DNA from: Mycobacterium sp. NBC_00419
GTDB taxonomy: Bacteria; Actinomycetota; Actinomycetes; Mycobacteriales; Mycobacteriaceae
Direction: 5' to 3'
DNA length: 64,000 bases
NCBI RefSeq assembly: GCF_036023875.1
Contig: NZ_CP107931.1
Location: forward strand, 496,001 to 560,000
Part shown: positions 48,220-56,213 of the stretch, piece after piece
Position numbering within the stretch: position 1 is the stretch's first letter
Layout of the letters: every line of letters begins with the position of its first letter
Made by a program: the position numbers and the translations under genes
The notes under the pieces: generated by a model
The model's database searches: none
What the model saw: only the letters and a program-made list of their open reading frames with translations
Told to the model about the DNA's origin: nothing

Positions 48220-49330
48220 GGTCCTCCTCGGCGAGCCGGGCGAAGGTCGCCATCTCCTCGGTGATGTCGATTCCGGTGGGGCACCAGGCAATACAGCGCC
48301 CGCACCCCACGCAACCCGACGTGCCGAACTGGTCGTGCCAGCTCGACAGTTTGTGGGTGAGCCAGTGCCGGTAGCGCGAGGGACCCGAGGTCCTGACCGG
48401 TCCCTCGTGGACGAAGGTGAAGTCCAGCTCGAAGCACGACGCCCACTCCGACCACCGTTCGGCGTGCTCGCCGGTGAGGTCGGTGACATCGGAGGTGCTG
48501 GTGCAAAAACAGGTCGGGCACACCATGGTGCAGTTGCCGCAAGTCAGGCAACGGCTGGCGACGTCGTCCCAGTGCGGGGATTCCCGTGACTCGGAGAGCA
48601 GCCTGCGCAGGTCGACCTCGGGCATCCGGCGTCCCATCAGGGCCGCCGCGGCCGCGACGTCGTCGGCAGCGGCCGCGGTCTCGGCCACTTCGGCCGGCCG
48701 GTGCGGGACCGCGGCCAGCACTTCGGCGCCGGCCACGCTGCCGGTCTCGACCACGTAGGTCGGCTCCGCGCCGTCGAGTCGCTCGGTCAGCGCCAGGTCG
48801 TAGCCCGACCGGCAGCCCGGGCCGGTGTCCATCGAGGCGCAGAAGCACAGGTTGCCGGGCTCGGTGCAGTTGACCGCGACCACGAAGGCCTGCCTGCGCC
48901 TGCCGACATAGGAGCCGTCGGGGTGGGCGCCACCGGAGAGCACCCGATCAAGGACTCCGATGGCGGCCAGATCGCAGCCGTGCACGCCGAGGAAGGCGTA
49001 CTTGGGTTCGGGTGCGTCGGCCTCGTCGACGCCATCGGGTCCGCACCCCCACACCTTCTGGCGCGGTGGATGCAGGAACTGCTTCCAGGATTGCGGGCCC
49101 GACGAGTGCCCGAACGCGGCGAGGTCGTCGCGGCGGCGCAGCGTGTAGGTTCCCGGCGCGACGTCCACACCCCAGCCACGAGGAAGGTCGTCGGCGCTGG
49201 CCAACTCGGCGATCACGATGGCGTTGTCGCGCACAGTGGGGCCGACGACGGTGTAGCCCCGCCCGTTCAGCTCGTCGACGAGTCGGTGCAGACCCGCGCC
49301 GTCGAGGACGACGGTATCGCTGGGTGCCAT
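48212..49330 (-). CDS. hyhB: Hydrogenase 4Fe-4S subunit (HyhB)
   Basis: A 372-residue protein with two C-terminal 4Fe-4S clusters (RCLTCGNCTMVCPTCFC and GCVGCGRCIAWCPTG) and a Cys-rich middle (CTEPGNLCFC). This is the beta subunit that carries electrons between the small and flavin subunits in group 3b enzymes. First gene of the hyhB-G-S-L-protease operon. ATG 49330 is chosen because a GACGAT -10-like box sits 6 bases upstream; ATG 49354 is possible. Confidence 0.9.
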   Translation of the reverse strand: MAPSDTVVLDGAGLHRLVDELNGRGYTVVGPTVRDNAIVIAELASADDLPRGWGVDVAPGTYTLRRRDDLAAFGHSSGPQSWKQFLHPPRQKVWGCGPDGVDEADAPEPKYAFLGVHGCDLAAIGVLDRVLSGGAHPDGSYVGRRRQAFVVAVNCTEPGNLCFCASMDTGPGCRSGYDLALTERLDGAEPTYVVETGSVAGAEVLAAVPHRPAEVAETAAAADDVAAAAALMGRRMPEVDLRRLLSESRESPHWDDVASRCLTCGNCTMVCPTCFCTSTSDVTDLTGEHAERWSEWASCFELDFTFVHEGPVRTSGPSRYRHWLTHKLSSWHDQFGTSGCVGCGRCIAWCPTGIDITEEMATFARLAEEDHE

Positions 49331-49385
49331 GCCGCAATCGTCGCGCACGAACATGCGCTCGCGCGTGGGTCATTCGGGGTACCGG

Positions 49386-49405
49386 TGAGGGTCTAAAGTC
49401 ACATC
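49386..49405. promoter_or_regulatory. DosR-like box between hyh operon and pyruvate kinase
   Basis: The core GGGTCTAAAGTCAC (49389-49402) matches the DosR core GGGACTTTAGTCCC at 12 of 14 positions, read on either strand. Its centre is 66 bases upstream of hyhB and 59 bases from the pyruvate kinase start. DosR activates hypoxia genes, including the Hyh hydrogenase of M. smegmatis (from memory). Flanks match poorly (13 of 20 over the full motif). Confidence 0.55.
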
Positions 49406-49441
49406 GCCCCAATCGTTCACCTGACCGCAACCTGACCTCAC

Positions 49442-49447
49442 TAGCGT
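49442..49447 (+). promoter_or_regulatory. -10 element (TAGCGT) for a leaderless pyruvate kinase
   Basis: TAGCGT is 7 bases before ATG 49455, with no SD. The predicted start would place the DosR-like box at about -59. Confidence 0.4.
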
Positions 49448-49454
49448 CGCGGGC

Positions 49455-51326
49455 ATGCCTGCCGAAACCGACCAGCTGGAGTGCCTGCAGCGCGATATCG
49501 ATGCGCTGCTCGACCGGCTGGCGGATGCAGAAGCCCGATGGCTTCCGTGGATAGCTCCGGTTACTCCTGGAAATCACTGCAGTGCAATCAATCTCGTTCA
49601 CTATTGGGCGATGCGACAGCACGATCTGCAGGACGTGCAGCACCAGCTGGCCGAGCTGGGTCTGTCGTCGCTCGGGCGCAGCGAAGCCCACGTGCAGGCC
49701 ACGCTGCGGTCGGTGTCGGCCGCAATCTCGGCGATGCGGGGCCACGGCTGGCACCCGCCCGGTGCGGCGACCGTCAGCGCCACCGACGGCGCGAACCTGC
49801 TTGCCCGCAATGCCGACGACCTGCTCGGTCCGGCCGCCGAAGACCGCGCCGCACGCATCATGGTCACCCTGCCGTCCGAAGCGGCCGGCGACGCGCGACT
49901 GGTTCGCACGCTGATCGACTCCGGGATGCGGATCGCCCGGATCAACTGCGCGCACGATGACGAAACCGCTTGGAAGACAATGGCTGCCAACGTCAGATCC
50001 GCGGCCGCCGCCGCCGGCCGGCCGTGCCTGATCGCGATGGACCTCGCCGGGCCCAAGCTGCGGACCGGCCCACTGGCGGGTGGCCCGCAGGTGGTCCGGC
50101 TGCACCCCAGCCGCAATGCCCGCGGCCAGGTCGTCGCGGCCGCGCGAGGCTGGCTGACCTCGGCGCAGCGCCCGGCTCGCGCACCCGAGCCCGATCTGGC
50201 CGTCCTGCCGGTCGACCCGCAGTGGTTGAGCCGCCGCGTCGAAGGCGAGGAACTGGTACTGCACGACACTCGCGGGTCCAAACGACGGCTGTTGGTCGCG
50301 GCCGCGGCCCCGGGAGGTTTCGTCGTCACCACCGAGAAGACGACGTATCTGGAGTCAGGGACGGTGCTTTCCGGCGGGCAGGAGCGAAGCGACCCGGGGA
50401 AAGGAAGCGGCGGGCAGGAGCGGGGGAAGAAATCCGGCAAGGAGCGAACCGCGGTCGGTCCGCTGCCGGTGGCCGAGCAGAGCATCGGCCTGACCGCCGG
50501 CGACGTCATCCGCCTGACCCGGGACTGTGCCCCCGTCGCCGCCGACGAGGAACCGCCCCGCATCGGCTGCACGTTGCCGGAGTTGTTCGACAGCGCCGAA
50601 GTCGGCGAGCGAATCTTCTTCGACGACGGCAAGATCGGCGGTGAGGTGTCGGCGATCGGGCCCGATAGCATCGACGTCCGGATCGACCATCCGCCGTATG
50701 GCACCGCGAAACTGCACGCGGGCAAGGGCATCAACGCCCCCGACGCCGATCTGACCGTGTCGGCCTTGACCGACAAGGACCTGGCCGACCTGGCCACGGT
50801 GGTCGCCGTCGCCGACATCGTCCAGTTCTCGTTCGTCCGCGAGCCCGCCGACGTCATCCGCCTGTTCGACGAACTGGCGCGGCTCGGCGACACCGAACTG
50901 GGAGTGGTGCTCAAGATCGAGACCCGGCTCGCGTTCGAACATCTACCGCAACTGATGCTGACCGCGATGCGGCGCAACCGGGTCGGGGTGATGATCGCCC
51001 GCGGCGATCTGGCAGTGGAGTGCGGCTACGAGCGGATGGCCGAAGTCCAGGAGGAGACGCTGTGTCTGTGCGAGGCGGCGCACCTGCCGGTCATCTGGGC
51101 GACCCAGGTCCTCGAGCAACTGGCCAAGACGGGGCTGCCGTCGCGGGCCGAGATCAGTGATGCCGCAATGGCTGAGCGAGCCGAATGCGTGATGCTGAAC
51201 AAGGGCCCCTATATCAGCGACGCCGTCGTCACCCTCGACGACATCCTCGGCCGGATGGCCGGCCACGAGTACAAGAAGAATTCGCTGCTGCGCACTCTGC
51301 ACTCCTGGTCGGGCGCGGGGCTGTAG
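49455..51326 (+). CDS. Pyruvate kinase-family protein with N-terminal extension
   Basis: A 623-residue protein. Residues 1-125 are an extra helical domain (DALLDRLADAEARWLPWI, AISAMRGHGWH). The TIM-barrel core keeps MDLAGPKLRTGPL, RIGCTLPEL, FFDDGKIGG, VVLKIETRLAFEHL (Lys and Glu), MIARGDLAVECGYER and WATQVLEQLAKTGLPSRAE, but the usual SGETA site reads NKGPY. No C-terminal regulatory domain. Residues about 306-332 are a repetitive, charged insertion. Likely acts on phosphoenolpyruvate, with altered control. Divergent from the hydrogenase operon. Confidence 0.82.
   Translation: MPAETDQLECLQRDIDALLDRLADAEARWLPWIAPVTPGNHCSAINLVHYWAMRQHDLQDVQHQLAELGLSSLGRSEAHVQATLRSVSAAISAMRGHGWHPPGAATVSATDGANLLARNADDLLGPAAEDRAARIMVTLPSEAAGDARLVRTLIDSGMRIARINCAHDDETAWKTMAANVRSAAAAAGRPCLIAMDLAGPKLRTGPLAGGPQVVRLHPSRNARGQVVAAARGWLTSAQRPARAPEPDLAVLPVDPQWLSRRVEGEELVLHDTRGSKRRLLVAAAAPGGFVVTTEKTTYLESGTVLSGGQERSDPGKGSGGQERGKKSGKERTAVGPLPVAEQSIGLTAGDVIRLTRDCAPVAADEEPPRIGCTLPELFDSAEVGERIFFDDGKIGGEVSAIGPDSIDVRIDHPPYGTAKLHAGKGINAPDADLTVSALTDKDLADLATVVAVADIVQFSFVREPADVIRLFDELARLGDTELGVVLKIETRLAFEHLPQLMLTAMRRNRVGVMIARGDLAVECGYERMAEVQEETLCLCEAAHLPVIWATQVLEQLAKTGLPSRAEISDAAMAERAECVMLNKGPYISDAVVTLDDILGRMAGHEYKKNSLLRTLHSWSGAGL
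50372..50451 (+). repeat. In-frame direct repeat inside the pyruvate kinase gene
   Basis: CGGCGGGCAGGAGCG occurs exactly at 50372-50386 and again at 50408-50422, 36 bases (12 codons) apart. A looser third copy (GGCAAGGAGCGAA) follows near 50437. The frame is kept and codes for GGQERSDPGKGSGGQERGKK. It lies in the B-domain region. Confidence 0.7.
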
Positions 51327-52706
51327 TCACAGCACGCCCGGGGCGGGGTCGTGGCCGAGCTGGTGGGCCAGTGCGTCACCGACGGTGTGGTGGCGGAACC
51401 GGTGTCCGAGCGCGTGGAGCTTCGTCGGCAGCACCCGCTGGTTGGCCTCGGCCAGTTCCCGCGCGCCCTGCTCACCGAGCAACACCCGCGGGCCGATCGA
51501 CGGGACGGGCAGCAGCGCCGGCCGGTGCAGGGTCTTGGCGAGCACCGCGGTGTATTCGCTGTTGCGCACCGGGTCGGGCCCGACGGCGTTGACCGGTCCG
51601 GACAGCCGGTCGTCGTAGAGCGCGCGGTAGTACACGTCGAGCAGGTCGTCGATGCCGATCCATGACAGCCACTGCCGGCCACTGCCCAAACGGCCGCCCA
51701 ACCCCGCGGCGAACAGCGGGCGCAGCAGCCGCAGGGTGCCGCCGGAGGCGGACTGCACGATGCCGGTGCGCACCACAACGGTGCGGATACCCGCGTCGGC
51801 GGCCGGGGCGGTGGCCGCTTCCCAGTCCGCGACCACATCGGCAAGGAATCCCTCGCCGCGGGCGCTGTCCTCGCACAGCAGCGCGTCGCCGCGGTCGTAT
51901 CCGTAGATGCCGACCGCCGACGCGCTGACGAAGGCGCGCAGCGAACCGCCGGACTCGGCGGCCAGCGCGGCCAGCCTGCGGGTGGGCTCGATGCGGGAAT
52001 CGCGGATTGCCGCCCGATGCTTGTCGGTGAATCGCCCGGCGATCGACTCGCCGGCCAGGTGGACGACGGCGTCGACGCCGTCGAGCAGATCTTTCGCGGG
52101 ATTACTTGGGTCCCAACGCCGTTCATCCGAGTTTTGCGGGTCCCGCCGAACCAGGCGAATCACCCGGTGCCCGCCGGTGGACAGGAACGCCGCCAGCGCC
52201 GTGCCGACCAGACCGGAGGATCCGGTCATCGCGAACGTCAGGCCACCCGCGCCGGCCTGGGCCGCATCGCGATGTGCGGCCAGGTCCTCGGCCAGTTGCC
52301 GGTGGCGATAGGCGAAGGTGGAGCGCAGGGCCGCACCGGGCACGGTGGTGTCGACCTCGTCGTGAACTCTGGTGGTGCCGTCACCGGCGTCGCTGAACCG
52401 ATGGGTGTGTCGCCACCAGCCGATGGCCCTCGGCGGCAGGGTCATCAACCCGTCCGAGGACAGCACGTCGCGGAACTGATGTGGCGGGTCGTAACCGGTC
52501 GGGTCGTGGCGGGCGATCCAGCGCAGCCCCGCGGGCAATCCCAGGATGGCCACGCCGTCGGCAAGCGAACTGGTTTCGGCGACCACACGCATCGGCTGCC
52601 ACGGAGGAACCAGTCTGCGCATCGCACCGGGCCGGGTGTGCCAGGCGAACACCTCGTCGAGCGGATGGTCGACGATGCTCGCGTATTCAATACCCACGTG
52701 TGACAT
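51327..52706 (-). CDS. SRPBCC plus TIGR01777 epimerase fusion
   Basis: A 459-residue two-domain protein. Residues 1-150 are an SRPBCC/polyketide-cyclase-like ligand-binding domain (SIVDHPLDEVFAWHTRPGAMRRLVPPW). Residues 155-459 are the TIGR01777 SDR-like epimerase (MTGSSGLVGTALAAFLSTGGH, VHLAGESIAGRFT, SASAVGIYGYDRGD, DUF1731 tail VLLGEQGARELAEANQRVLP). The family was once linked to SulA-like division control, but function is not established. It abuts the pyruvate kinase stop. Confidence 0.88.
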   Translation of the reverse strand: MSHVGIEYASIVDHPLDEVFAWHTRPGAMRRLVPPWQPMRVVAETSSLADGVAILGLPAGLRWIARHDPTGYDPPHQFRDVLSSDGLMTLPPRAIGWWRHTHRFSDAGDGTTRVHDEVDTTVPGAALRSTFAYRHRQLAEDLAAHRDAAQAGAGGLTFAMTGSSGLVGTALAAFLSTGGHRVIRLVRRDPQNSDERRWDPSNPAKDLLDGVDAVVHLAGESIAGRFTDKHRAAIRDSRIEPTRRLAALAAESGGSLRAFVSASAVGIYGYDRGDALLCEDSARGEGFLADVVADWEAATAPAADAGIRTVVVRTGIVQSASGGTLRLLRPLFAAGLGGRLGSGRQWLSWIGIDDLLDVYYRALYDDRLSGPVNAVGPDPVRNSEYTAVLAKTLHRPALLPVPSIGPRVLLGEQGARELAEANQRVLPTKLHALGHRFRHHTVGDALAHQLGHDPAPGVL

Positions 52707-52739
52707 TCGAAGCTGCGGGCCCGGCGGATTGCCCCGAGG

Positions 52740-53201
52740 TCAGCGGCGTTCGGCGTCCTCGGGGTTTTCCGGCTCGTCGACGGGGTCGGCGGGGTCGGCC
52801 TCGTCGACGGGGTGGACGGCGGCCTCTTCGGCTGCTTCCGGCAGTTCGGGCTCGTCGTCGCTGGGCGTATCGGACTCAGGATCCTCGGAGACCACCTCGT
52901 CGGGGTGCTGCTCTTCGGACAGCTCGTCGGCCGGGTAGTCGGCGTCGAACGTCGAGTACGTCGACTCGACGACATCCTCGTCGGAATAGGCGATCGCCGG
53001 CTCGTCGGCAGGCTCCGGCTCGGGTGCCGCGACGTCGGAGGCACCGTGCTGACGTTCGCGGATCGCGTCGACGATCAGCAGGATGACGCCCAGCACGCTG
53101 GCCGCGATGCACACCCACGCGACGACTTCATTGCTGGTGACGACCGCGGTGACCAGGGCCGCGAGGCCGACCACCGCCAGTACCAGCGCAACGATCAGCA
53201 T
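52740..53201 (-). CDS. Two-helix membrane protein with acidic tail (Rv2144c-like)
   Basis: A 153-residue protein: two N-terminal membrane helices (LIVALVLAVVGLAALVTAVV and VVAWVCIAASVLGVILLIV) and about 90 strongly acidic, Pro/Glu-rich residues on the cytoplasmic side. It sits directly after wag31, as Rv2144c does, so it may belong to polar growth. No catalytic motif. Confidence 0.8.
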   Translation of the reverse strand: MLIVALVLAVVGLAALVTAVVTSNEVVAWVCIAASVLGVILLIVDAIRERQHGASDVAAPEPEPADEPAIAYSDEDVVESTYSTFDADYPADELSEEQHPDEVVSEDPESDTPSDDEPELPEAAEEAAVHPVDEADPADPVDEPENPEDAERR

Positions 53202-53273
53202 CGATCAACCTCCGGCAGCCAGATCAAGGTTGGATTCGGACACGTGGCCCGACGGACCGGCCCGACGGAAGGC

Positions 53274-54092
53274 TTAGTTGTTTCCCCGGTTGAACTGGTT
53301 GAACCCGCCACCATCGGTGGCTGCGCCGGAATCGACCGGAGCTGCAGATCCACGCTGGCCCAACTCCTCCAGCTGCGACTCGAGGTAGGTCTTGAGCCGG
53401 GTGCGGTACTCGCGCTCGAAGGTGCGCAGCTGCTCGAGCCGGCCCTCCAGGACGGTCCGCTGCTGGTTGATGGTGCCCATGATCTCCGAGTGCTTACGCT
53501 CGGCGTCGGCCTGCAGTGCGTCGGCCTTCTCCTGGGCCTGCCGCAGCTGGGTCTCGGAGCGGGTCTGCGCGTCGGTGAGCATCGCCTCGGAGCGCTGCTT
53601 GGCATCGGCCACGGTGGTCTCGGCGGTGTGCCGGGCCTCCGACAGGATCTGGTCGGCGTTGGCCCGCGCGTCGGCGAGCAGCTTGTCGGCCTCGGCCTTG
53701 GCGGTCCCGGTCAGCCGGTCCGCGGTGTCCTGAGCCAGGCTCAGCACGCGGGCGGCCTTGATGGCCTGCGCCTCGGTGACCGACGGTGACGGCGCCGGAG
53801 CGGGTGCGGCCTGCACAACGGGCGCCGGGGCAGGCTCCGGTTCCGGTTCGGGCTGGTAGAGCGGGATCGCCTGGGGGGGCTGCGGGACGGCGCCGCCGGC
53901 GCGGGCCGAGGCCAGCTCCTGATCGAGCTCACTGACCCGCTGACGCAGATCAGAGTTCTCCTCGATCAGCCGAGTGAGCTCGTTCTCCACCAGGTCGAGA
54001 AACGCGTCGACCTCGTCCTCGTTATAACCGCGCTTGCCGATGGGTGGCTTGCTGAATGCCACATTGTGCACGTCGGCCGGTGTAAGTGGCAT
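53274..54092 (-). CDS. wag31: DivIVA-family polar growth protein Wag31
   Basis: A 272-residue coiled-coil protein that marks the cell poles and directs peptidoglycan synthesis. The N-terminal DivIVA domain ([39 protein letters not shown]) binds curved membrane; a Pro-rich linker (68-105) leads to a long coiled coil ([40 protein letters not shown]). The M. tuberculosis protein has phospho-Thr73 in QATQAIPAY (recalled); here that position is Pro in [15 protein letters not shown] precedes ATG 54092. Confidence 0.96.
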   Translation of the reverse strand: MPLTPADVHNVAFSKPPIGKRGYNEDEVDAFLDLVENELTRLIEENSDLRQRVSELDQELASARAGGAVPQPPQAIPLYQPEPEPEPAPAPVVQAAPAPAPSPSVTEAQAIKAARVLSLAQDTADRLTGTAKAEADKLLADARANADQILSEARHTAETTVADAKQRSEAMLTDAQTRSETQLRQAQEKADALQADAERKHSEIMGTINQQRTVLEGRLEQLRTFEREYRTRLKTYLESQLEELGQRGSAAPVDSGAATDGGGFNQFNRGNN

Positions 54093-54313
54093 TGCCTGCC
54101 CCCTCGAGTCTGGACGGTCGAACCGATGTCAAAGTGTAGAACGCGTCTCGCGTTCATCGTGCCGTACTGTAACTGGCGTCCATCCTGTCACACCAGAACC
54201 GCCGGTTGCGCCCGAGACTAATAATTAAGAGCGAATTTCAAAGTTTTAGTACCCCGCGGCTCGGCGTGGCTAACCGGATTCATCCGGCTGGTGAGGTAAA
54301 GCGCCCAACCCCG
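54093..54313. other. Non-coding wag31-yggT interval
   Basis: This 221-base stretch has no gene I can support. It holds the wag31 leader, an AT-rich patch near 54220-54250 (TAATAATTAAG) unusual for this genome, and a small hairpin (CCGGA-TGAA-TCCGG on the minus strand) near 54280 that could weakly terminate yggT transcripts. A TACACT on the minus strand near 54133 is a possible wag31 -10. Confidence 0.4.
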
Positions 54314-54613
54314 TCAGGCTGCAGCGGCCGCCGCGTTGAAGGCCAATTGCATTCCGATGAATGCGACCAGCAGCAGCACCATGATCGACAGGTCGAAACG
54401 CACCGCACCGATCGTCAACTGCGGAATCAGTCGCCGGAGCAGTTTCACCGGCGGGTCGGTGACCGTCATGATCGCCTCGAGGACGACAACCGTGAGACCG
54501 CGCGGCTGCCAGTCCCTGGCGAACGACCGAATGAACTCCACCACGACCCGGGCGATGAGCAGCAGCCAGAAGACGAACAGCGCGAAACCCAGGATTTCGA
54601 AGAACAGCGCCAA
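54314..54613 (-). CDS. YggT family membrane protein (Rv2146c-like)
   Basis: A 99-residue protein with two helices (FFEILGFALFVFWLLLIARVVVEF and a C-terminal LSIMVLLLVAFIGMQLAF) flanking RRLIPQLTIGAVRFDLS. YggT proteins are division-cluster neighbours thought to help osmotic or septal functions. The start is TTG 54613, matching the M. tuberculosis start point; AAGGA is 10 bases upstream. It lies between sepF and wag31. Confidence 0.88.
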   Translation of the reverse strand: MALFFEILGFALFVFWLLLIARVVVEFIRSFARDWQPRGLTVVVLEAIMTVTDPPVKLLRRLIPQLTIGAVRFDLSIMVLLLVAFIGMQLAFNAAAAAA

Positions 54614-54715
54614 CTAAAGCCGGTCCTTAACTAACAGCGAATGTGACATTGCCGACATCGCTGGCATGTCTCCAGCGTGACGCAGCCAGCCTACCTACTC
54701 GGCGTGGGAGCCGCC

Positions 54716-54738
54716 GGGCCGGCAACAGGTGCCGGCCC
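54716..54738 (-). terminator. Strong hairpin after sepF
   Basis: GGGCCGGCA and TGCCGGCCC form a perfect 9-bp stem around a 5-base loop, 5 bases after the sepF stop. No U-tract follows on this strand, so it may be a non-canonical terminator or an RNA-stability element. Confidence 0.5.
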
Positions 54739-54743
54739 CCGTT

Positions 54744-55412
54744 TCACTGGTAGCTGTAGAAACCGGCTTCGGCGATGCGGCGGCGCTCCTCGGCGGAGAC
54801 GTCGACATCGGCCGGGGAGAGCAGGAAGACCTTGGTGGCGACCTTGTCGAACGATCCGCGCAGCGCGAAGGCCAGACCGGCGGCGAAGTCCACCAGGCGC
54901 TTGGCATCAGCGTTGTCCATCGAAACCAGGTCCATGATCACCGGCTGGCCGTCACGGAAACGCTCGCCGATGGTGCGGGCCTCGCTGTAATCCTTGGGGC
55001 GCAGGGTGGTGATCTTCGACATCGGGCTGCCGGCCTCGAAGAGTTCGGCCATCCGGCGAGGGTCCATCGCCAGTGCGCCGCGAGTGGATCCGCGCAGGGA
55101 TCCGAAGCGAGAGGGCCGGGCCATGTCGTCGAACTCCCGCGGGCGGAAGCGCGGCTCTTCGGCGTAGCTGCGGAACCCACCGGTGGCCGGTGCGTCGTAC
55201 TCGCCGCGCGGGTCCTCGTACTCTCGGCCCGCACGCGGATCACGGTCGTCGTAGCGACCGGTGCGCTCGTAGCCGTCCTCGGCGAACCGCTCACCGCGAC
55301 GGGGATATCCGCCGCGGGCGGCGCCGCGGTCGTCGTCGTCGTAGTACTCGTCGTCGTAATCGTCCATCGGGGCCATCCCGAAGTAGGCCTTGACCTTGTG
55401 GAGAGTGCTCAT
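54744..55412 (-). CDS. sepF: Cell division protein SepF
   Basis: A 222-residue FtsZ membrane anchor: an N-terminal amphipathic helix ([12 protein letters not shown]), a disordered acidic/Arg-Gly-rich linker (residues 17-105), and the C-terminal SepF fold ([52 protein letters not shown]). It binds FtsZ's C-terminal tail and polymerises on the membrane; mycobacteria lack FtsA and rely on it. Starts 63 bases after yggS. Confidence 0.95.
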   Translation of the reverse strand: MSTLHKVKAYFGMAPMDDYDDEYYDDDDRGAARGGYPRRGERFAEDGYERTGRYDDRDPRAGREYEDPRGEYDAPATGGFRSYAEEPRFRPREFDDMARPSRFGSLRGSTRGALAMDPRRMAELFEAGSPMSKITTLRPKDYSEARTIGERFRDGQPVIMDLVSMDNADAKRLVDFAAGLAFALRGSFDKVATKVFLLSPADVDVSAEERRRIAEAGFYSYQ

Positions 55413-55475
55413 CGCTGGACCCTTCTTGAGCGTGAAGTTCGGTGTCTGTGATGAAGATGTGACTGGAGTGACTAC

Positions 55476-56213
55476 TCAGGGAGACGTTAGAGGACGATTT
55501 CCCATAAGCGCTGTACCGACACGCACACACGTTGATCCGTGTCGCACTGCAGCTTCCAGATCGCCCGACATGCCCGCCGACAACTCGGTGGCCTGCGGAT
55601 GGCGGCGCACCACACGCTGGTGTTCGGCGGCCAGCGCCGAGAAGGCGGCGTCGGGATCGGCGCCCAGCGGCGGGATCGCCATCAGCCCGACCAGCTTCAG
55701 TCCCTGGGCGTCGGCGATCAGGTCGCACATCGCGTCGACTTCGGCCGGATCACCGAGATCGACGCCACCGCGCGCCGTGTCGCCATCGAGGCTGATCTGC
55801 AGGAAGACCCGTACCGGCGTGGACCGCACCCCGTCGGCGATGGCCTGCTGCACACCGCGATCCAGCGCGGCGGCGACCTTGGCGGTGGACAGTGAATGGA
55901 CCGTATCCGCCCATAGCGCAATGTTTTTGGCCTTGTTGCGCTGGATCTGGCCGACCATGTGCCAGTGCAGGTCGCGCGCCCCGGTCGCACTCTGCACCTC
56001 GGCGATCTTGGCCGAGGCCTCCTGCTCGCGGGATTCGCCGAAGGCGCGGCACCCCAGGCGCACGAGGATCTCGACGTCGGTGGCCGGGAAGAACTTGGTG
56101 ATCGGCAGCAGCTCGATGTCGGCGGCGTCCCGGCCCGCCGCGTGCGCGGCCGCGGCCAGCCTGTCGCGCAGCCCGGTCAGCGCCGCGGCGAGTTCGGATT
56201 CGCGATCGCTCAT
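55476..56213 (-). CDS. YggS-family PLP-binding protein (Rv2148c-like)
   Basis: A 245-residue PLP homeostasis protein with an alanine-racemase-like barrel. The PLP lysine is Lys40 in LLPITKFFPATDV; other marks are FGESREQEASAKI, WHMVGQIQRNKAKNI and LSAGMSGDLEAAVRHGSTCVRVG. It buffers pyridoxal phosphate and has no known catalysis. ATG 56213 overlaps the pgeF stop (ATGA). Confidence 0.92.
   Translation of the reverse strand: MSDRESELAAALTGLRDRLAAAAHAAGRDAADIELLPITKFFPATDVEILVRLGCRAFGESREQEASAKIAEVQSATGARDLHWHMVGQIQRNKAKNIALWADTVHSLSTAKVAAALDRGVQQAIADGVRSTPVRVFLQISLDGDTARGGVDLGDPAEVDAMCDLIADAQGLKLVGLMAIPPLGADPDAAFSALAAEHQRVVRRHPQATELSAGMSGDLEAAVRHGSTCVRVGTALMGNRPLTSP

Noticed and set aside
53202..53273. 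Repeat GGCCCGACGG twice downstream of wag31 as a terminator
   Set aside because: The copies are direct, not inverted, and give no convincing hairpin.
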